From NCBI RefSeq assembly GCF_002869745.1, contig NZ_PNOS01000027.1, forward strand, positions 1 to 64,000: a stretch of 64,000 nt of DNA, given 5' to 3'. Numbering within the stretch: position 1 is the stretch's first letter; the number at the start of each line of letters is the position of its first letter. Positions 6,152 to 14,752 of this stretch are shown one piece after another. The position numbers and the translations under genes are program-made. The notes below the pieces were generated by a model. It had not been told where the DNA came from. It saw only the letters and a program-made list of their open reading frames with translations, and did not search any database. Source of the stretch: Oceaniglobus roseus. GTDB lineage: Bacteria > Pseudomonadota > Alphaproteobacteria > Rhodobacterales > Rhodobacteraceae.

Positions 6152-8736
6152 GCAACGATCCCTTCCCGCCCTTTACCGGCACCCACCGCCCCCGCCCCGA
6201 GGGCCCGTTTCCGCCGACCGAGGAGATGCTCTCCGAGCCGGTGAACCCGGAGGAGCAGGCGGCGCGCGAGGCGCGGCTGCGCGAGGCCTGGAAGGAGCCG
6301 ACGGGCATCGCCTACTGGACCGCGGTGAACAACGACAAGGTCGGCGCCTGGTATTCGCTGACGGCGCTGTTCTTCATGCTCTGCGCCGGGGTGCTGGCGC
6401 TGCTGATGCGGATCCAGTTGGCGGTGCCCGGGAACGACTTCCTGGACGCCGACCGCTACAACCAGTTCTTCACCATGCACGGCTCGGCGATGATGTTCCT
6501 CTTCGCCGTGCCGATGTTCGAGGCGATCTCGATCCTCGTGCTGCCCGCCTTCCTCGGCGCGCGGGACATGCCGTTCCCGCGGCTCTCGGCCTATGGCTAC
6601 TGGTGCTTCCTGATCGGCGGCATCTTCGTCCTCGGCTCGGTCCTGTTCGACGTGGCGCCGCGCGGCGGCTGGTTCATGTATCCGCCGCTGACCACCCGGG
6701 ACCAGGGGATCGGCTCGGACATCTGGCTTCTGGGCCTGTCGTTCATCGAGGTCGCCTCGATCGCCGCGGCGGTGGAGCTGATCGTCGGCGTGCTGAAATG
6801 CCGCCCGCCGGGGATGCGGGTGAACCTGATGCCCCTCTACGCGTGGTACGTCCTCGTCGTCGGCGGCATGATCCTGTTCGCCTTCCCGCCCCTGATCGCG
6901 GGCGACTTCCTGTTCGAGATGGAGCGCTCGTTCGACTGGCCGTTCTTCGATCCGACGCGCGGCGGCGATCCGATGCTGTGGCAGCACCTGTTCTGGATCT
7001 TCGGCCACCCGGAGGTCTACATCATCTTCCTTCCCTCCATCGCCATCGCGGCCATGGTGATCCCCACCGTCGCGCAGCGGCCGATCGTCGGCTACAGCTG
7101 GATCGTGCTTTCGGCGGTCGGCGTCGGCTTCCTGTCCTTCGGGCTGTGGGTGCACCACATGTTCACCACGGGGCTGCCGAACATCAGCCTCGGCTTCTTC
7201 TCGGCGGCGTCCGAGGCGGTTGTGATCCCGACCGGCATCCAGATCTTCGTCTTCGCGGCGACGCTGATGGTCGGCAAGGTGCAGAAATCGCTGCCCATGC
7301 TCTGGATCGCCGGGGCGCTGGCGATCTTCGTGCTGGGCGGCCTGACGGGGGTGATGCTGGCCATCGCGCCGTTCAACTGGGCGGTGCACGACACCTATTT
7401 CATCGTCGCCCACCTGCACTACACGCTGTTCGGCGGCATGATCTTCCCGGTGATGGCGGGGGTCTACTACTTCTATCCCTTCTTCCGGAAGGGAAAGATG
7501 ATGTCGGTCACGCTGGGCCGCTGGGCGTTCTGGCTGATCTTCATCGGCTTCAACGCGGCCTTCCTGCCGATGCACTATACCGGCCTGATGGGGATGCCGC
7601 GGCGCGTCTTCACCTATGGCGCCGGGATGGACTGGGGCTGGCTCAACATGCTGTCGACCGTGGCGAGCTTCGTCATCGCCGCCGGCTTCGCCGTCTTCGT
7701 CTGGGACCTGATCCGGCCCAAGCGCGACATGGAGGGGCGGCAGCGGAATCCGTGGAACGCGGGGACGCTGGAGTGGTCGCACGACGTGCCGGAAGAGAAC
7801 TGGGGCGTGCGCTGCATCCCGTTCATCACCTCGCGCTATCCGCTGTGGCAGCAGCCGAAACTGATCGAGCGGATGGACAGCGGCCGTTTCTACCTGCCCG
7901 ACACCGAGTTCGGGCACCGCGAGACCCTCGTGACCTCTGTGCTCGACGCGCGGCCACTGCACATCCAGCGGGTGACGGGTCCGGCCTGGATCACGATCCT
8001 GGCCGCCGCTTTCACGGGCGGGGCGTTCATCTTCCCGACCTTCCACTGGTATCCCCCCGCCATCGTCTGCGGCGCCTTCGCCATCGTCTGCGTGCTCTAC
8101 TGGCTGTGGACGACCACGGCACAGATCCCCGACGCGCCCACCGGCGACGTGGGCCTCGGGCTTCGGCTGCCGCGCTATGCGGCGGGGCCGGATGCGCCGG
8201 GCTGGTGGGCGGTCTGGATCACCATGCTGGGCGACGCGACGGCCTTCGCCAGCCTCGTCTTCGGCTTCTTCTTCTACTGGACCGCCAGTACCGACTTCCC
8301 GCCCGCCGGGGCGCCCGGAGCGGACGGCGCGCTGACGGCGGCGACGGCGGTGCTGCTGGCGCTGTCCTGGGGCGCGACGCGGGTCGCGCGAGGGATCCAC
8401 CGGCACGACCGCATCAGGGCGGCACAGGGCCTGATGGCGGCGGCGGTGCTGCTGACGGCGCTTGGCGGCACGACGCTGGTGCTGGCTGTGATCGACCTGC
8501 AACCGACGACCCACGTCTACCCCGCCCTCGTCTGCGCGCTGGTCGTCTGGCTGGCGGCGCACCTGTTCCTCGGCGGCGTCGGGCAGGCCTATTGCCTGGC
8601 GCGCAGCCTCGCCGGGCGGATGACGCCGCTCTATGACGCCGATCTCTGCAACGTCACGCTGATGTGGCACTTCATCGCGCTGCAGGCGCTCGTGACCTGC
8701 GCGGTGATCGGGCTTCTGCCGGGGTGGATGGCATGA
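6148..8736 (+). CDS. ctaD: Cytochrome c oxidase, fused subunits I and III
   Basis: 862 residues from ATG 6148. Subunit I (about 1-600) has haem a ligands H111 and H424, haem a3 ligand H422, CuB ligands H287, H336 and H337, and the cross-link tyrosine Y291 in GHPEVY. The subunit III-like part (about 640-862) follows with further membrane helices. By-eye alignment shows departures from standard A-type enzymes: PTGIQIF where the K-channel lysine (PTGIK) should be, and I129 and S147 at two D-channel asparagine positions, although D140 and E289 remain. It reduces oxygen to water at the cytoplasmic membrane. Coupled by 4-bp overlaps to coxB and the next gene. Confidence 0.92.
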   Translation: MSNDPFPPFTGTHRPRPEGPFPPTEEMLSEPVNPEEQAAREARLREAWKEPTGIAYWTAVNNDKVGAWYSLTALFFMLCAGVLALLMRIQLAVPGNDFLDADRYNQFFTMHGSAMMFLFAVPMFEAISILVLPAFLGARDMPFPRLSAYGYWCFLIGGIFVLGSVLFDVAPRGGWFMYPPLTTRDQGIGSDIWLLGLSFIEVASIAAAVELIVGVLKCRPPGMRVNLMPLYAWYVLVVGGMILFAFPPLIAGDFLFEMERSFDWPFFDPTRGGDPMLWQHLFWIFGHPEVYIIFLPSIAIAAMVIPTVAQRPIVGYSWIVLSAVGVGFLSFGLWVHHMFTTGLPNISLGFFSAASEAVVIPTGIQIFVFAATLMVGKVQKSLPMLWIAGALAIFVLGGLTGVMLAIAPFNWAVHDTYFIVAHLHYTLFGGMIFPVMAGVYYFYPFFRKGKMMSVTLGRWAFWLIFIGFNAAFLPMHYTGLMGMPRRVFTYGAGMDWGWLNMLSTVASFVIAAGFAVFVWDLIRPKRDMEGRQRNPWNAGTLEWSHDVPEENWGVRCIPFITSRYPLWQQPKLIERMDSGRFYLPDTEFGHRETLVTSVLDARPLHIQRVTGPAWITILAAAFTGGAFIFPTFHWYPPAIVCGAFAIVCVLYWLWTTTAQIPDAPTGDVGLGLRLPRYAAGPDAPGWWAVWITMLGDATAFASLVFGFFFYWTASTDFPPAGAPGADGALTAATAVLLALSWGATRVARGIHRHDRIRAAQGLMAAAVLLTALGGTTLVLAVIDLQPTTHVYPALVCALVVWLAAHLFLGGVGQAYCLARSLAGRMTPLYDADLCNVTLMWHFIALQALVTCAVIGLLPGWMA

Positions 8737-9128
8737 GCGACCGCAAGGAAGAGTTCCGCACCGGGGTCGGGTCGCTGATGAAGATCACGCTGGCGCCCTG
8801 GATCTGGGCGTTCCACTTCGTCATCTGCTACGGCGCGACCGCGGTGTGGTGCGCGCGGCTGACTGAGGGCGGCGACACCGACACGTTGCAGATCGCCCTG
8901 ATCGCCGTGACCGTCGTCGCGCTGGCCTGTATCGCGGCCTGCGGGATCGTCGGCAAGCGGGTCTGGACCAGGGGCGGGTTCGGCGAGGATGGCGAGATCC
9001 CGGGGATCGACGACGAGGAGAGCCGCACCCGCTTCCTCGGCCACGCGACGGTGCTGCTGTCCATCGTCTCGGCCATCGGGGTGGTCTTCGTGATCCTGCC
9101 GGTGCTGATGATCGGAACCTGCCGGTGA
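8733..9128 (+). CDS. Small membrane protein of the caa3 oxidase operon
   Basis: 131 residues, ATG overlapping the ctaD stop. Three hydrophobic segments are visible (about 20-40, 54-75, 105-128), with the acidic loop GEDGEIPGIDDEE between the second and third. I recognise no named family. Its place between ctaD and ctaG, with 4-bp overlaps on both sides, suggests an accessory or fourth subunit of the oxidase. It does not resemble the usual single-helix subunit IV. Confidence 0.75.
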   Translation: MSDRKEEFRTGVGSLMKITLAPWIWAFHFVICYGATAVWCARLTEGGDTDTLQIALIAVTVVALACIAACGIVGKRVWTRGGFGEDGEIPGIDDEESRTRFLGHATVLLSIVSAIGVVFVILPVLMIGTCR

Positions 9129-9691
9129 AGGCGGCGGGGATCATCGGCGCCGCGCTGGTGCTGGCGCTCTGGACCCTGCCGCTGGAGGGCTCGCTTGGCC
9201 TCTTCCCAGCCCACATGGTGCGGCACATGGGACTGGTCGCCGTCGCCGCGCCGCTGCTGGTCCTCGGCTTCCCGCGCCTCGCCCCGGCCTTCGCCGTCTC
9301 GCCGCTGGCCGCCGCGGTGATCGAGTTCGCCGTGGTCTGGGGCTTCCACCTGCCCGCGCTGCACGAGGCCGCCGCGCTGTCGACCTTCTGGTACGTCGCC
9401 GAGCAGGGGCTGTTCCTGCTGGCGGGGCTGCTGGTCTGGGCGGGCTGCCTCGGGGCCGGGGGGCTGGCCGGCGCGGGGGGGCTGCTGCTGACCTCGATGC
9501 ACATGACGCTGCTCGGCGCGCTCCTGACGCTGGCGCCGCGGCCGCTCTACGCCGCGACCTGCCTCGGCTCGCTGGCCGAGCAACAGCTCGGGGGGATGCT
9601 GATGCTGGCGATCGGCACGCCGGTCTACCTCGTCGCGGGGCTCTGGCTGGTGGGCGGCGCGCTGAACATGACGAAGGACGAAGCGCTATGA
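9125..9691 (+). CDS. ctaG: Cytochrome c oxidase assembly protein, caa3_CtaG family
   Basis: 188 residues from GTG 9125 (GTGA overlap). Almost entirely hydrophobic, with motifs of the caa3_CtaG membrane family: PAHMVRHMGLVAVAAPLL, LLTSMHMTLLGALLTLAPRPLY and EQQLGGMLM. The conserved histidines in the HMVRHM and SMHMT segments are candidate copper ligands. By family knowledge it helps insert copper into caa3 oxidases; it is unrelated to the Cox11 protein that is also called CtaG. Its place inside the oxidase operon supports this. Confidence 0.85.
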   Translation: MKAAGIIGAALVLALWTLPLEGSLGLFPAHMVRHMGLVAVAAPLLVLGFPRLAPAFAVSPLAAAVIEFAVVWGFHLPALHEAAALSTFWYVAEQGLFLLAGLLVWAGCLGAGGLAGAGGLLLTSMHMTLLGALLTLAPRPLYAATCLGSLAEQQLGGMLMLAIGTPVYLVAGLWLVGGALNMTKDEAL

Positions 9692-10746
9692 AACGGGTGC
9701 TCCAGACCCTTGCCTTTCTTGCCGTGCTCGGCGCTGCCGCCGGGGGCGCGATCGTCTTCGGCGGGCTCTACAACGTCTCGGCGCGCGAGGGGCACTGGCC
9801 GGGCGTGCCCTTCGTGCTGCACACGACCTTCCGCAACTCGGTGGACCTGCGCGCGCCCGATCCGTCGGTGGTGCCGGACCTGGAGGCGGAGGGGATGGTC
9901 GCGCTTGGCGCCGGGCATTTCGAGGGCGGCTGCAAGGTCTGCCACGCCGCGCCGGGACAGGAGCGGTGGGCGATCCCCACGGTGATGGTCCCCCACCCGC
10001 CCCACATCAAGGAGGCGGTCGGCACCTGGTCCCCGGCCGAGCTGCACTGGATCGTCGACGAGGGGGTGAAGATGTCGGGCATGCCCTACTGGCCCGCGAC
10101 GCGGACCGACGACATCTGGCCGGTCGTGGCCTTCCTGCAGGAGGTCGACGGCATGGACGCCGACACCTATGGCGAGCTGACCGCGCGGCCTTCGGTGCCC
10201 GAGGGCGCGCCGCCCGACCTGCCCTATTGCGCGATGTGCCACGGGATCGAGGGGCGCAGCGGCAATCCGCAGATTCCGCGGCTCGACATCCAGCCGCAGG
10301 CCTACCTGGAGCAGACGCTGCTGGCCTACGCCGAAGGGCGGCGCGACAGCGGGATCATGCACGTCGCGGCAACGCGGGTGGCACCGGCCGAGCTGCTGAA
10401 CCTCGCCGCATGGTTCGCCGCGCAGGAAACGGCGGAAGCTCCCGCGACGCCGGTGGACGACCTGAACCTCGTCACCGCGGGCGAGGCGCTGGCGATGCGC
10501 GGCACGAAGGAAGTGCCGGCCTGCACCTCCTGCCACGGCCCCAAGGCGGAGCCGCGGGCGGCGGAGTTCCCGCGGCTCGGCGGTCAGAGCGCGGTCTACC
10601 TTGCCCAGCAGCTCAGGCTGTGGCGCGACGGGGGACGCGGCGGCGGCGACCGGAAGAACCTGATGGCGAAGGCCGCGCAGGGCCTGACGGACGCCGACAT
10701 CGCCGCGCTTTCCGCGTGGTACGCCGCACAACCTGCATCGCGGTAG
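9688..10746 (+). CDS. Membrane-anchored tri-haem c-type cytochrome
   Basis: 352 residues. An N-terminal hydrophobic segment (about 8-28) without a clear cleavage site should anchor it facing the periplasm. Three CxxCH haem sites: C82KVCH86, C181AMCH185 and C279TSCH283. The last two modules resemble the tandem cytochrome c4/c553 fold (CAMCHG, CTSCHG, GGQSAVYLAQQLRLW). It overlaps ctaG by ATGA as the last gene of the operon, so it probably feeds the cytochrome domain of subunit II, possibly from the bc1 complex or from the dehydrogenase coded next door (inference). Confidence 0.88.
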   Translation: MKRVLQTLAFLAVLGAAAGGAIVFGGLYNVSAREGHWPGVPFVLHTTFRNSVDLRAPDPSVVPDLEAEGMVALGAGHFEGGCKVCHAAPGQERWAIPTVMVPHPPHIKEAVGTWSPAELHWIVDEGVKMSGMPYWPATRTDDIWPVVAFLQEVDGMDADTYGELTARPSVPEGAPPDLPYCAMCHGIEGRSGNPQIPRLDIQPQAYLEQTLLAYAEGRRDSGIMHVAATRVAPAELLNLAAWFAAQETAEAPATPVDDLNLVTAGEALAMRGTKEVPACTSCHGPKAEPRAAEFPRLGGQSAVYLAQQLRLWRDGGRGGGDRKNLMAKAAQGLTDADIAALSAWYAAQPASR

Positions 10747-10820
10747 GAACCATCGCCCGTCTCACCGGTTGAAAGAGGAGCGGCCGCCCGCTTCCGGCCG
10801 CATCGACCAGGGTGATCCAC

Positions 10821-11015
10821 ATGACAGACCGCACCGACCTGAGCCGCCGCCGCCTGCTTGCGGGCGCGCCGCTGGCCTCGGCCTCGCTTGCCCTCGGGGC
10901 AACCGGCGCGGCGGCCGAAACCCGGCCGGAGGAGGCGGCGCCCGAGGACAAGCGCCAGCCCCGCTTCGCGACATCGGATCACGTCGCCACCTTCTACCGT
11001 CTCGCCCGCGACTGA
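10821..11015 (+). CDS. 64-aa Tat-signal protein preceding formate dehydrogenase
   Basis: 64 residues: MTDRTDLSRRRLLAGAPLASASLALG, a twin-arginine signal (S-R-R-R-L-L) with hydrophobic core and an AAA-type cleavage region, then only about 30 residues ending in FATSDHVATFYRLARD. No cofactor motif is present. It sits 19 nt before the formate dehydrogenase alpha gene. Similar mini-proteins are often found before fdhA/fdoG genes in proteobacteria and are annotated as formate-dehydrogenase-region Tat proteins. It may be an extra small subunit or a maturation/export escort. The ATG at 10821 was preferred over GTG 10812. Confidence 0.7.
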   Translation: MTDRTDLSRRRLLAGAPLASASLALGATGAAAETRPEEAAPEDKRQPRFATSDHVATFYRLARD

Positions 11016-11034
11016 ACCGGCAGGGAAAACCGAC

Positions 11035-14000
11035 ATGCTGCGCCGCCGTACCACCCGCACCGACACGCAAACACGGATTCCGGGAGGGCAGACGCGGCGG
11101 GAGTTCCTGCGCAACTCGGGCCTTGCGGGGCTGACGCTCGGCACGCTCGGCGCCGGCGCGGGACGCGTGCAGCAGGCCCGGGCCGCGGCGCAGGTGCTGC
11201 CTGACGACACTACCTATCACAAGACGATCTGCCAGTTCTGCTCGGTCGGCTGTTCGCTCTGGGCCGAGGTGAAGAACGGCGTCTGGGTCGGCCAGGAGCC
11301 CGCGTTCGAGTCGCCAATCAACCAGGGCACCCACTGCGCCAAGGGCGCGGCGATGCGCGAGATCGCCATCGGCGACCGGCGGCTGAAGTACCCGATGAAG
11401 AAGGTCGACGGCGAATGGGAGCGGATCACCTGGGACCAGGCGATTTCCGAACTGGGCGAGAAGCTGCTCGGCATCCGCGAGCAGTACGGCCCCGACAGCG
11501 TCTACTGGCTGGGCTCGGCCAAGTATTCCAACGAACAGGCCTACCTGTTCCGCAAGTTCGCGGCGTTCTGGGGCACAAACAACGTCGATCACCAGGCACG
11601 GATCTGCCATTCCACCACCGTCGCGGGAGTGGCCAACACCTATGGCTACGGCGCGATGACGAACACCTTCAACGACATCCGCAACTCGAAGAGCATCCTG
11701 ATCATCGGCGGCAACCCGGCCGAGGCGCACCCGGTGTCGATGCTGCACGTCCTGAAGGGGCGCGAGAACGGCGGCAAGATGATCGTCGTCGATCCCCGCT
11801 TCACTCGCACCGCCGCCCACGCCGACGAATACGTCCGCATCCGTCCCGGCGCCGACATCGCCTTCATGTGGGGCCTGGTGCGCGAGATCTTCGCGAACGG
11901 CTGGGAGGACGCCGAGTACCTGCGCCAGCGCGTCTGGGGGCTCGACCAGATCCGCGCCGAGGCCGAGAACTGGACGCTGGAGGAGGTCGAGCGCGTCTCG
12001 GGCATCCCGCCCGAGCAGACCGCCCGCGTCGCCCGCACCATCGCCGAGAACCGCCCCGGCACCCTGATCTGGTGCATGGGGCTGACCCAGTCGACCGTCG
12101 GCAGCAGCAAGACCCGGATCGCGTCGATCCTGCAACTCGTGCTCGGCAACATCGGCGTGTCGGGCGGCGGCGCGAACATCTTCCGCGGCCACGACAACGT
12201 GCAGGGCGCGACCGATCTCGGCGTCTCCTGCGACACGCTGCCGGCCTATTACGGGCTCGAGGAAGGCGCCTGGAAGCACTGGTGCCGCGTCTGGGACGTG
12301 GATTACGAATGGATGACCGGGCGCTTCGGCTCGAAGGAGCTGATGCAGCGCGAGGGCATGGCGCTGTCGCGCTACATGGACGCGATCCTGGAACCGGCCG
12401 AGAACATCGACCAGCCCGACCCGGTGAAGGCGATGATCTTCTGGGGCCATGCCGCCAACTCGATCACCCGCGGCCCCGACCAGAGGAAGGCGCTCGATAC
12501 CGTCGACGTGCTCTGCGTGGTCGACCCGCACCCGACGCAGGTCGCCGTGATGACCGACAAGCGCGACAACGTCTATCTCCTGCCCGCCGCGACGACGGCC
12601 GAGATGCACGGCTCGGTCACGAACTCCAGCCGTTCGCTGCAATGGCGCGACAAGGTCGTCGATCCGCTGTTCGAGGCGAAGTCGGATTACGCGATCACCT
12701 ATCTCTTCGCCCGCGCCTTCGGCTTCGCCGACGAGATGTTCAAGCACATCGCGGTCGAGAACGACGAGCCGGTGGCCGAGGACATCCTGCGCGAGATCAA
12801 CAAGGGCACCTGGACCATCGGCTATACCGGGCAGAGCCCGGAGCGGCTGAAGCGCCACATGGAGCATCAGGACAAGTTCGATTCGATCACGCTGCTCGGC
12901 ATGGAAGAGCCGGTGAAGGGCGAATACTACTGCCTGCCCTGGCCCGCCTGGGGCAATCCCGAGGACAGCCATCCCGGCACCCCGCTCCTTTATGACACGT
13001 CGAAGCCCGTGGCCGAGGGCGGCCTGCCCTTCCGCGCCCGCTGGGGGGTGGAGCACGAGGGACAGAACCTGCTGGCCGAGGACAGCTTCACGAAGGGCAG
13101 CGAGATCGAGGACGGCTATCCCGAGGGCACGCTCGGGATGATCGACGCGCTGGGCTGGTCGGGCGAGCTGACGGCGAAGGAACGGCTCATCATCGTCTCG
13201 ATCGGGGCGGGACGGTTCAAGCACGACCTGTTCGGCATCTCGGAGGAGGAGGCGCAGTCGGCGATGGACCGGCTGAGCCTCGCGCAGCTTGCCGGAAGCT
13301 CGGAAGACCCTTCGAAGATCAACGAGTCCTGGGGCGGCGCCGGGGACGGTTCGCTTGGCGAGGACCAGCAGGCCATCGCGAAGCGTTTCGGCGACTATCC
13401 CGAGAACGCCCTGAAGGCGATCGAGGCCTACCTCGCCGACAACCCACAGGACAAGACGCCGGACGACGCCTCGCTGCGCGACAAGATCCAGCGGGTGAAC
13501 TGGAAGACGGACCTCTCGGGCGGCATCCAGCGGGTGATGATCGCCCACGGCCTTGCCCCCTACGGCAACGGCAAAGCGCGCACGGTGGTCTGGAACTTCC
13601 CCGACCCGGTGCCGCTGCACCGCGAACCCCTGCTGACCCCGCGCCGCGACCTGCTGCCGCAATACGCGACCTACGAGGACCAGAGGAAGTGGCGCCTGCC
13701 CGTGCTCTACGAGTCGATCCAGAAGGTCGATTACGCGGCCGAGTATCCCATGGTCCTGACCTCGGGCCGCCTGGTGGAATACGAGGGCGGCGGCGACGAG
13801 ACGCGGTCGAACAAGTGGCTGGCGGAGTTCCAGCAGCAGATGTTCGTCGAGATCAACGCCGCCGACGCCGCGCAGGCCGGGGTGAAGGACGGCACCGACT
13901 GCTGGGTGGTGTCGCCCAACGGGCGCATCCGGGTGAAGGCGATGGTCACCTCGCGCGTGGGTGTCGGAACGGTCTTCCTGCCGTTCCACTTCGCGGGCTT

Positions 14001-14154
14001 CTGGATGGGCGAGGATCTGACGCCCCGCTATCCCGAGGGCGCGGCGCCCTATGTCGCCGGGGAGGCGACGAACACGATCCAGACCTACGGCTACGACATC
14101 GTGACCCAGATGCAGGAAACCAAGGCCACCCTTTGCCGGATCGAGGCTGTCTGA
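11035..14154 (+). CDS. fdoG: Formate dehydrogenase alpha subunit (Mo/W-bisMGD, cysteine type, Tat exported)
   Basis: About 1039 residues from ATG 11035. Twin-arginine signal TRREFLRNSG at 20-29. The [4Fe-4S] ligands are C66, C69, C73 and C101. The active site reads QARICHSTTVAG, with C191 in place of the selenocysteine of E. coli FdnG/FdoG, and H192 following. Long molybdopterin regions follow (ILIIGGNPAEAHP, GTDCWVVSPNGRIRVKAMVTSRV). It oxidises formate in the periplasm and passes electrons through the beta and gamma subunits to quinone. The longer open frame upstream was rejected because the Tat signal fixes the start. Single TGA stop, 1 nt before the beta-subunit ATG. Confidence 0.95.
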   Translation: MLRRRTTRTDTQTRIPGGQTRREFLRNSGLAGLTLGTLGAGAGRVQQARAAAQVLPDDTTYHKTICQFCSVGCSLWAEVKNGVWVGQEPAFESPINQGTHCAKGAAMREIAIGDRRLKYPMKKVDGEWERITWDQAISELGEKLLGIREQYGPDSVYWLGSAKYSNEQAYLFRKFAAFWGTNNVDHQARICHSTTVAGVANTYGYGAMTNTFNDIRNSKSILIIGGNPAEAHPVSMLHVLKGRENGGKMIVVDPRFTRTAAHADEYVRIRPGADIAFMWGLVREIFANGWEDAEYLRQRVWGLDQIRAEAENWTLEEVERVSGIPPEQTARVARTIAENRPGTLIWCMGLTQSTVGSSKTRIASILQLVLGNIGVSGGGANIFRGHDNVQGATDLGVSCDTLPAYYGLEEGAWKHWCRVWDVDYEWMTGRFGSKELMQREGMALSRYMDAILEPAENIDQPDPVKAMIFWGHAANSITRGPDQRKALDTVDVLCVVDPHPTQVAVMTDKRDNVYLLPAATTAEMHGSVTNSSRSLQWRDKVVDPLFEAKSDYAITYLFARAFGFADEMFKHIAVENDEPVAEDILREINKGTWTIGYTGQSPERLKRHMEHQDKFDSITLLGMEEPVKGEYYCLPWPAWGNPEDSHPGTPLLYDTSKPVAEGGLPFRARWGVEHEGQNLLAEDSFTKGSEIEDGYPEGTLGMIDALGWSGELTAKERLIIVSIGAGRFKHDLFGISEEEAQSAMDRLSLAQLAGSSEDPSKINESWGGAGDGSLGEDQQAIAKRFGDYPENALKAIEAYLADNPQDKTPDDASLRDKIQRVNWKTDLSGGIQRVMIAHGLAPYGNGKARTVVWNFPDPVPLHREPLLTPRRDLLPQYATYEDQRKWRLPVLYESIQKVDYAAEYPMVLTSGRLVEYEGGGDETRSNKWLAEFQQQMFVEINAADAAQAGVKDGTDCWVVSPNGRIRVKAMVTSRVGVGTVFLPFHFAGFWMGEDLTPRYPEGAAPYVAGEATNTIQTYGYDIVTQMQETKATLCRIEAV

Positions 14155-14155
14155 C

Positions 14156-14752
14156 ATGGCACGACTGAAATTCCTCTGCGACACCGACCGCTGCATCGAG
14201 TGCAACGCCTGCGCCACCTCCTGCAAGAACGAGCACGAGGTGCCCTGGGGCATGGTGCGGCGCCGGGTGGTCACGCTGAACGACGGCGAGCCGGGCGAGA
14301 AGTCCATCGCGATTTCCTGCATGCACTGCACCGACGCGCCCTGCGTGGCGGTCTGCCCGGTCTCGACCCTCTACCAGACCGACATCGGCGTGGTCCTGCA
14401 CGACAAGGACACCTGCATCGGCTGCGGCTACTGCTTCTACGCCTGCCCCTTCGGCGCGCCCCAGTTCCCCCGCGCCACCCTGTTCGGCAGCCGCGGCACG
14501 ATGGACAAGTGCACCTATTGCGCGGGCGGTCCCGAGGAGAACGGCTCGGAAGCCGAGTTCCGCAAGTACGGGCGCAACCGGATCGCCGAGGGCAAGCTGC
14601 CGATCTGCGCCGAGGTCTGCTCGACGCGCGCCCTGCTCGCCGGGGACGGCGACGTGGTGGGCGAGATCTATCGCGAGCGCACCGTCGCCCGCGGCTTCGG
14701 CTCGGGCGCCTGGGGCTGGAAAACCGCCTATTACCCGGAGCAGGACTCATGA
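14156..14752 (+). CDS. fdoH: Formate dehydrogenase beta subunit (four [4Fe-4S] ferredoxin protein)
   Basis: 198 residues with four cysteine groups: CDTDRCIECNACATSC, CMHCTDAPCVAVCPV, CIGCGYCFYACPFG and the C-terminal CTYC...CAEVC set. This is the electron wire between the alpha catalytic subunit and cytochrome b. It is about 100 residues shorter than E. coli FdnH and ends without the C-terminal membrane helix that anchors FdnH, so the gamma subunit must provide the membrane contact. No signal peptide is present; export with the Tat-bearing alpha subunit is expected. Overlaps gamma by ATGA. Confidence 0.94.
   Translation: MARLKFLCDTDRCIECNACATSCKNEHEVPWGMVRRRVVTLNDGEPGEKSIAISCMHCTDAPCVAVCPVSTLYQTDIGVVLHDKDTCIGCGYCFYACPFGAPQFPRATLFGSRGTMDKCTYCAGGPEENGSEAEFRKYGRNRIAEGKLPICAEVCSTRALLAGDGDVVGEIYRERTVARGFGSGAWGWKTAYYPEQDS

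Noticed and set aside
11602-11610. Possible selenocysteine codon in formate dehydrogenase
   Set aside because: The codon at the active site is TGC (C191 in QARICHSTTV); there is no in-frame TGA in the gene.
10762-14331. A 1189-codon open frame antisense to formate dehydrogenase alpha
   Set aside because: It mirrors the codon bias of the real gene; the protein has no motif and is rich in H, R, D and A. GC-rich third positions keep such frames open.
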